A stretch of 64,000 bases of DNA from contig WJIL01000016.1 of the NCBI GenBank assembly GCA_014730275.1, positions 62,001-126,000 of the forward strand, given 5' to 3'. The translations under genes and the position numbers were made by a program. The DNA comes from Candidatus Lokiarchaeota archaeon. Its GTDB lineage: Archaea; Asgardarchaeota; Thorarchaeia; Thorarchaeales; Thorarchaeaceae. The notes beneath the pieces are model-generated. The model worked only from the letters and a program-made list of their open reading frames with translations. It was not told the DNA's origin and did not search any database. Of the stretch, positions 62,511 to 64,000 are shown piece by piece (position 1 is the first letter of the stretch; every line of letters begins with the position of its first letter).

Positions 62511-62933
62511 TCACACTATCTTGGATGCTATAGCCGCTACTCGAGGCCATTTGAGCGTAACTTCCTTTGCCATTGGACCTCGCAATTCTGAGCCCTGTGG
62601 TTCTCCACCTGGCTTCACAAGAACTGCTGCATTGTCTTCAAACTGAATCCACGATCCATCTGGCCGTCTGTAGGGCTTTCGTTGCCGAACGATTACCGCT
62701 TGAAGCACCTGTTTTCTGAGTTCTTGCTTTCCTTTGATAACACCGACATTAACCAAATCACCAATGCCAGCCTTGCCAATCTTTCTGATAGTGCCTTTGT
62801 ATCCGAAAACAGTAATGATTTCTAATTCTCTGGCTCCTGAATTATCAGCACACAAGACCCGTGCACCGATGGGGAGCCCCCTAGCTATTTTCGGCATGAA
62901 TCTCCTGATTCCTCTACCAACTTTTCTCGACAT
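62511..62933 (-). CDS. rpl14: Ribosomal protein uL14
   Basis: Large-subunit protein of 140 residues at the subunit interface: IGARVLCADNSGARELEIIT VFGYKGTIRKIGKAGIGDLV NVGVIKGKQELRKQVLQAVI VRQRKPYRR covers the whole conserved core. Normal length and place in the operon. Confidence 0.96.
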   Translation of the reverse strand: MSRKVGRGIRRFMPKIARGLPIGARVLCADNSGARELEIITVFGYKGTIRKIGKAGIGDLVNVGVIKGKQELRKQVLQAVIVRQRKPYRRPDGSWIQFEDNAAVLVKPGGEPQGSELRGPMAKEVTLKWPRVAAIASKIV

Positions 62934-62936
62934 TGT

Positions 62937-63302
62937 TTACTCCTCCTTTCCTGAAATTGGCGATTGTCTTGACACAACAACACAGGAAACATTCTTGCTA
63001 AGTGGTCTACATTCGACTACTTTCACCTGGTCTCCTTTCTTGACTTTGATACAAGGTGGCAAGTGCGCATGCTTCTTTGTTCGGCGACGTTCATATCGGG
63101 AGTATTTCTTGACAAGAGATAGGTAGTCCATCTGGAAGGTGATTGCCTTGTGCATCTCCGTACTTGTTACCACTCCTTCCATGATTCTTCCCCTTACGGG
63201 TAAGTGTCCATGAAATGGACAATGCGGATCATCACAAACCTCCTCTGGAGGTTCTACCCCGGGAATACCGATGTTTCTGACTGCATTTTCACCTTTTGCC
63301 AT
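62937..63302 (-). CDS. rps17: Ribosomal protein uS17
   Basis: OB-fold small-subunit protein of 121 residues: GIPGVEPPEEVCDDPHCPFH GHLPVRGRIMEGVVTSTEMH KAI, a typical archaeal form, then HLPPCIKVKKGDQVKVVECR PLSKNVSCVV. The ATG at 63302 has aggaggag nine bases upstream; an ATG at 63311 would be too close to it and overlaps the upstream stop. Confidence 0.94.
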   Translation of the reverse strand: MAKGENAVRNIGIPGVEPPEEVCDDPHCPFHGHLPVRGRIMEGVVTSTEMHKAITFQMDYLSLVKKYSRYERRRTKKHAHLPPCIKVKKGDQVKVVECRPLSKNVSCVVVSRQSPISGKEE

Positions 63303-63304
63303 GT

Positions 63305-63589
63305 TTACCATCTCCTCCTGAGCCTCTGTTTCATTCGTTCCTCAGGCCGTCCTTCCAGTAGTTTTCCATCGACTCGAACAACTCTCCCATCTGGAAGTGA
63401 GAAATCAAATACTGCATTACCCTTTGGAATCTTAACAGTACCAGAAGCTATTTTCAGTTCCAACATATTCTTGCTTTCTCTAATGACCTGTCCTTTGTTT
63501 GAAATCTGGGTTGGATCCGTTGATTGTGCTACGTGGGCCTTTAGCCCCACCAGCTCGTGTCTAACGATGTTTTCGGGCTGAATTCTCAT
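63305..63589 (-). CDS. rnp1: RNase P protein component 1 (Rpp29/Pop4)
   Basis: Protein subunit of archaeal RNase P, 94 residues. The Sm-like core reads IVRHELVGLKAHVAQSTDPT, GQVIRESKNMLELKI, IPKGNAVFDFSLPDGRVVRV and DGKLLEGRPEERMKQRLRRR. Its place between uL29 and uS17 is the classic archaeal one. Start and stop overlap both neighbours or nearly so. The RNA partner is at 49271-49626. Confidence 0.95.
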   Translation of the reverse strand: MRIQPENIVRHELVGLKAHVAQSTDPTQISNKGQVIRESKNMLELKIASGTVKIPKGNAVFDFSLPDGRVVRVDGKLLEGRPEERMKQRLRRRW

Positions 63590-63798
63590 CGGGGTACCCC
63601 CAGTTCTTCTTCTCGTTCGACTGTAAGAATACGCGCAATCGTTTTCTTCACTTGCCGAATCTGATAGGGATTCTCAGTTCCTCCACCTGTCGCGACTTCT
63701 GTACGAAGACTTGAAAGCTGGTCGTACAGCTCCTCTAGCCTCTTTTTACGTTCCTCAGGTGTGAGGTTTCTGATGTCTTGAGCGGTAAGTCTTGCCAT
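63586..63798 (-). CDS. rpl29: Ribosomal protein uL29
   Basis: Small helical protein of 70 residues near the exit tunnel: LTAQDIRNLTPEERKKRLEE LYDQLSSLRTEVATGG, then NPYQIRQVKKTIARILTVER E. It overlaps rnp1 by four bases (ATGA). Confidence 0.95.
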   Translation of the reverse strand: MARLTAQDIRNLTPEERKKRLEELYDQLSSLRTEVATGGGTENPYQIRQVKKTIARILTVEREEELGVPR

Positions 63799-63801
63799 TC
63801 G

Positions 63802-64000
63802 CTACTCCTCTTCCTTAGTTTCTTCAGTAGATGGATCGAGCTCATCTAACTCCTCGAGCTCTTCTAGGGTACTGTCGGTTTCTGCTACTGTTGGTTCTTC
63901 ATCTTCTTTTTTCTCTTCTTCAGTAGCTTCGGGTTGCTCTTCTTCTGGAGCTTCTTGAACTGGTTCTTCTTCTACCAGCTCTAGCTCGTCAAGCTCTTCA
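63802..64000 (-). CDS. rps3: Probable C-terminal tail of ribosomal protein uS3 (cut by the window edge)
   Basis: An open minus-strand frame runs from the window end to a TAG at 63802-63804. Its last 65 residues are almost all acidic or linker residues (for example EELDELELVEEEP and STLEELEELDELDP). Archaeal gene order puts uS3 directly before uL29, and archaeal uS3 often has an acidic tail. The conserved core lies outside the window, so identity rests on position. Confidence 0.6.
   Translation of the reverse strand, partial: EELDELELVEEEPVQEAPEEEQPEATEEEKKEDEEPTVAETDSTLEELEELDELDPSTEETKEEE

Overview
The window reads as a chromosomal segment of an Asgard archaeon, most likely a Thorarchaeota-type lineage. 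It encodes a eukaryote-like actin (19336-20481) and a two-domain gelsolin-like protein (28168-28791). These sit among archaeal hallmarks: archaeal ribosomal gene order, TiaS, Cgi121, Tsr3, Cbf5, archaeal adenylate kinase, EMC3/DUF106, an archaeal-type RNase P RNA and a split pre-tRNA. GC content looks like the mid-40s percent by eye. The lineage call is inference from gene content, not from a phylogeny.

Layout. 1-4.5 kb: a ZIP metal transporter, then a minus-strand mvhD-fdhA-fdhB operon for formate-linked electron transfer. 4.8-9.2 kb: a TspO-like membrane protein, hutH, a DtxR-type regulator and hutI (histidine breakdown). 9.2-11.7 kb: a phosphoribosyltransferase and tRNA-modification genes (Cgi121, THUMP/Tan1-like, Sua5). 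11.9-15.1 kb: a sugar-nucleotidyltransferase/CDP-alcohol transferase pair and an intracellular beta-propeller. 15.3-19 kb: an accessory block with a Cys-rich primase-CTD-like small protein, an HD phosphohydrolase, an RNase III-like protein and an HTH-CARF-like regulator, facing the actin gene across a palindrome-rich intergenic region. 20.5-25.7 kb: a surface-protein fragment, a hisN-type phosphatase, a NERD protein, an amidohydrolase and membrane or unknown proteins. 25.7-28.2 kb: a beta-class DNA methyltransferase paired with an MCM-like protein that has no visible ATPase motifs. 28.2-35.9 kb: gelsolin-like protein, a frameshifted secreted protein, M20 peptidase, F420-type LLM oxidoreductase, ITPase, TrmB and HTH regulators, RNase Z. 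35.9-43.6 kb: a geranylgeranyl-reductase-family gene and the compact operon hisGDCBHAFI.

44-64 kb is the information-processing region: asparaginase, a tRNA-Ser(GGA) gene interrupted by two introns, uS13-uS4-uS11, tiaS, Tsr3, RNase P RNA, then a long minus-strand run (uS3-uL29-Rnp1-uS17-uL14-uL24-eS4-uL5-uS14-uS8-uL6-eL32-eL19-uL18-uS5-uL30-Hsp20-uL15-SecY-AdkA-EMC3-eL34-Cmk-eL14-Cbf5). Both the RNA and the Rpp29 protein of RNase P are present.

The most unusual items are four: the CARF-like/RNase III-like gene pair, the methyltransferase plus ATPase-less MCM-like pair, the two-intron tRNA-Ser, and the palindrome upstream of actin. No CRISPR array, insertion sequence or rRNA was seen. Few long stretches lack genes. 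4507-4794 (divergent promoters), 18991-19335 (regulatory), 43620-44005 (his upstream region), 45065-45402 (tRNA), 49146-49712 (RNase P RNA) and 54913-55283 (secY upstream, otherwise featureless) are described below.
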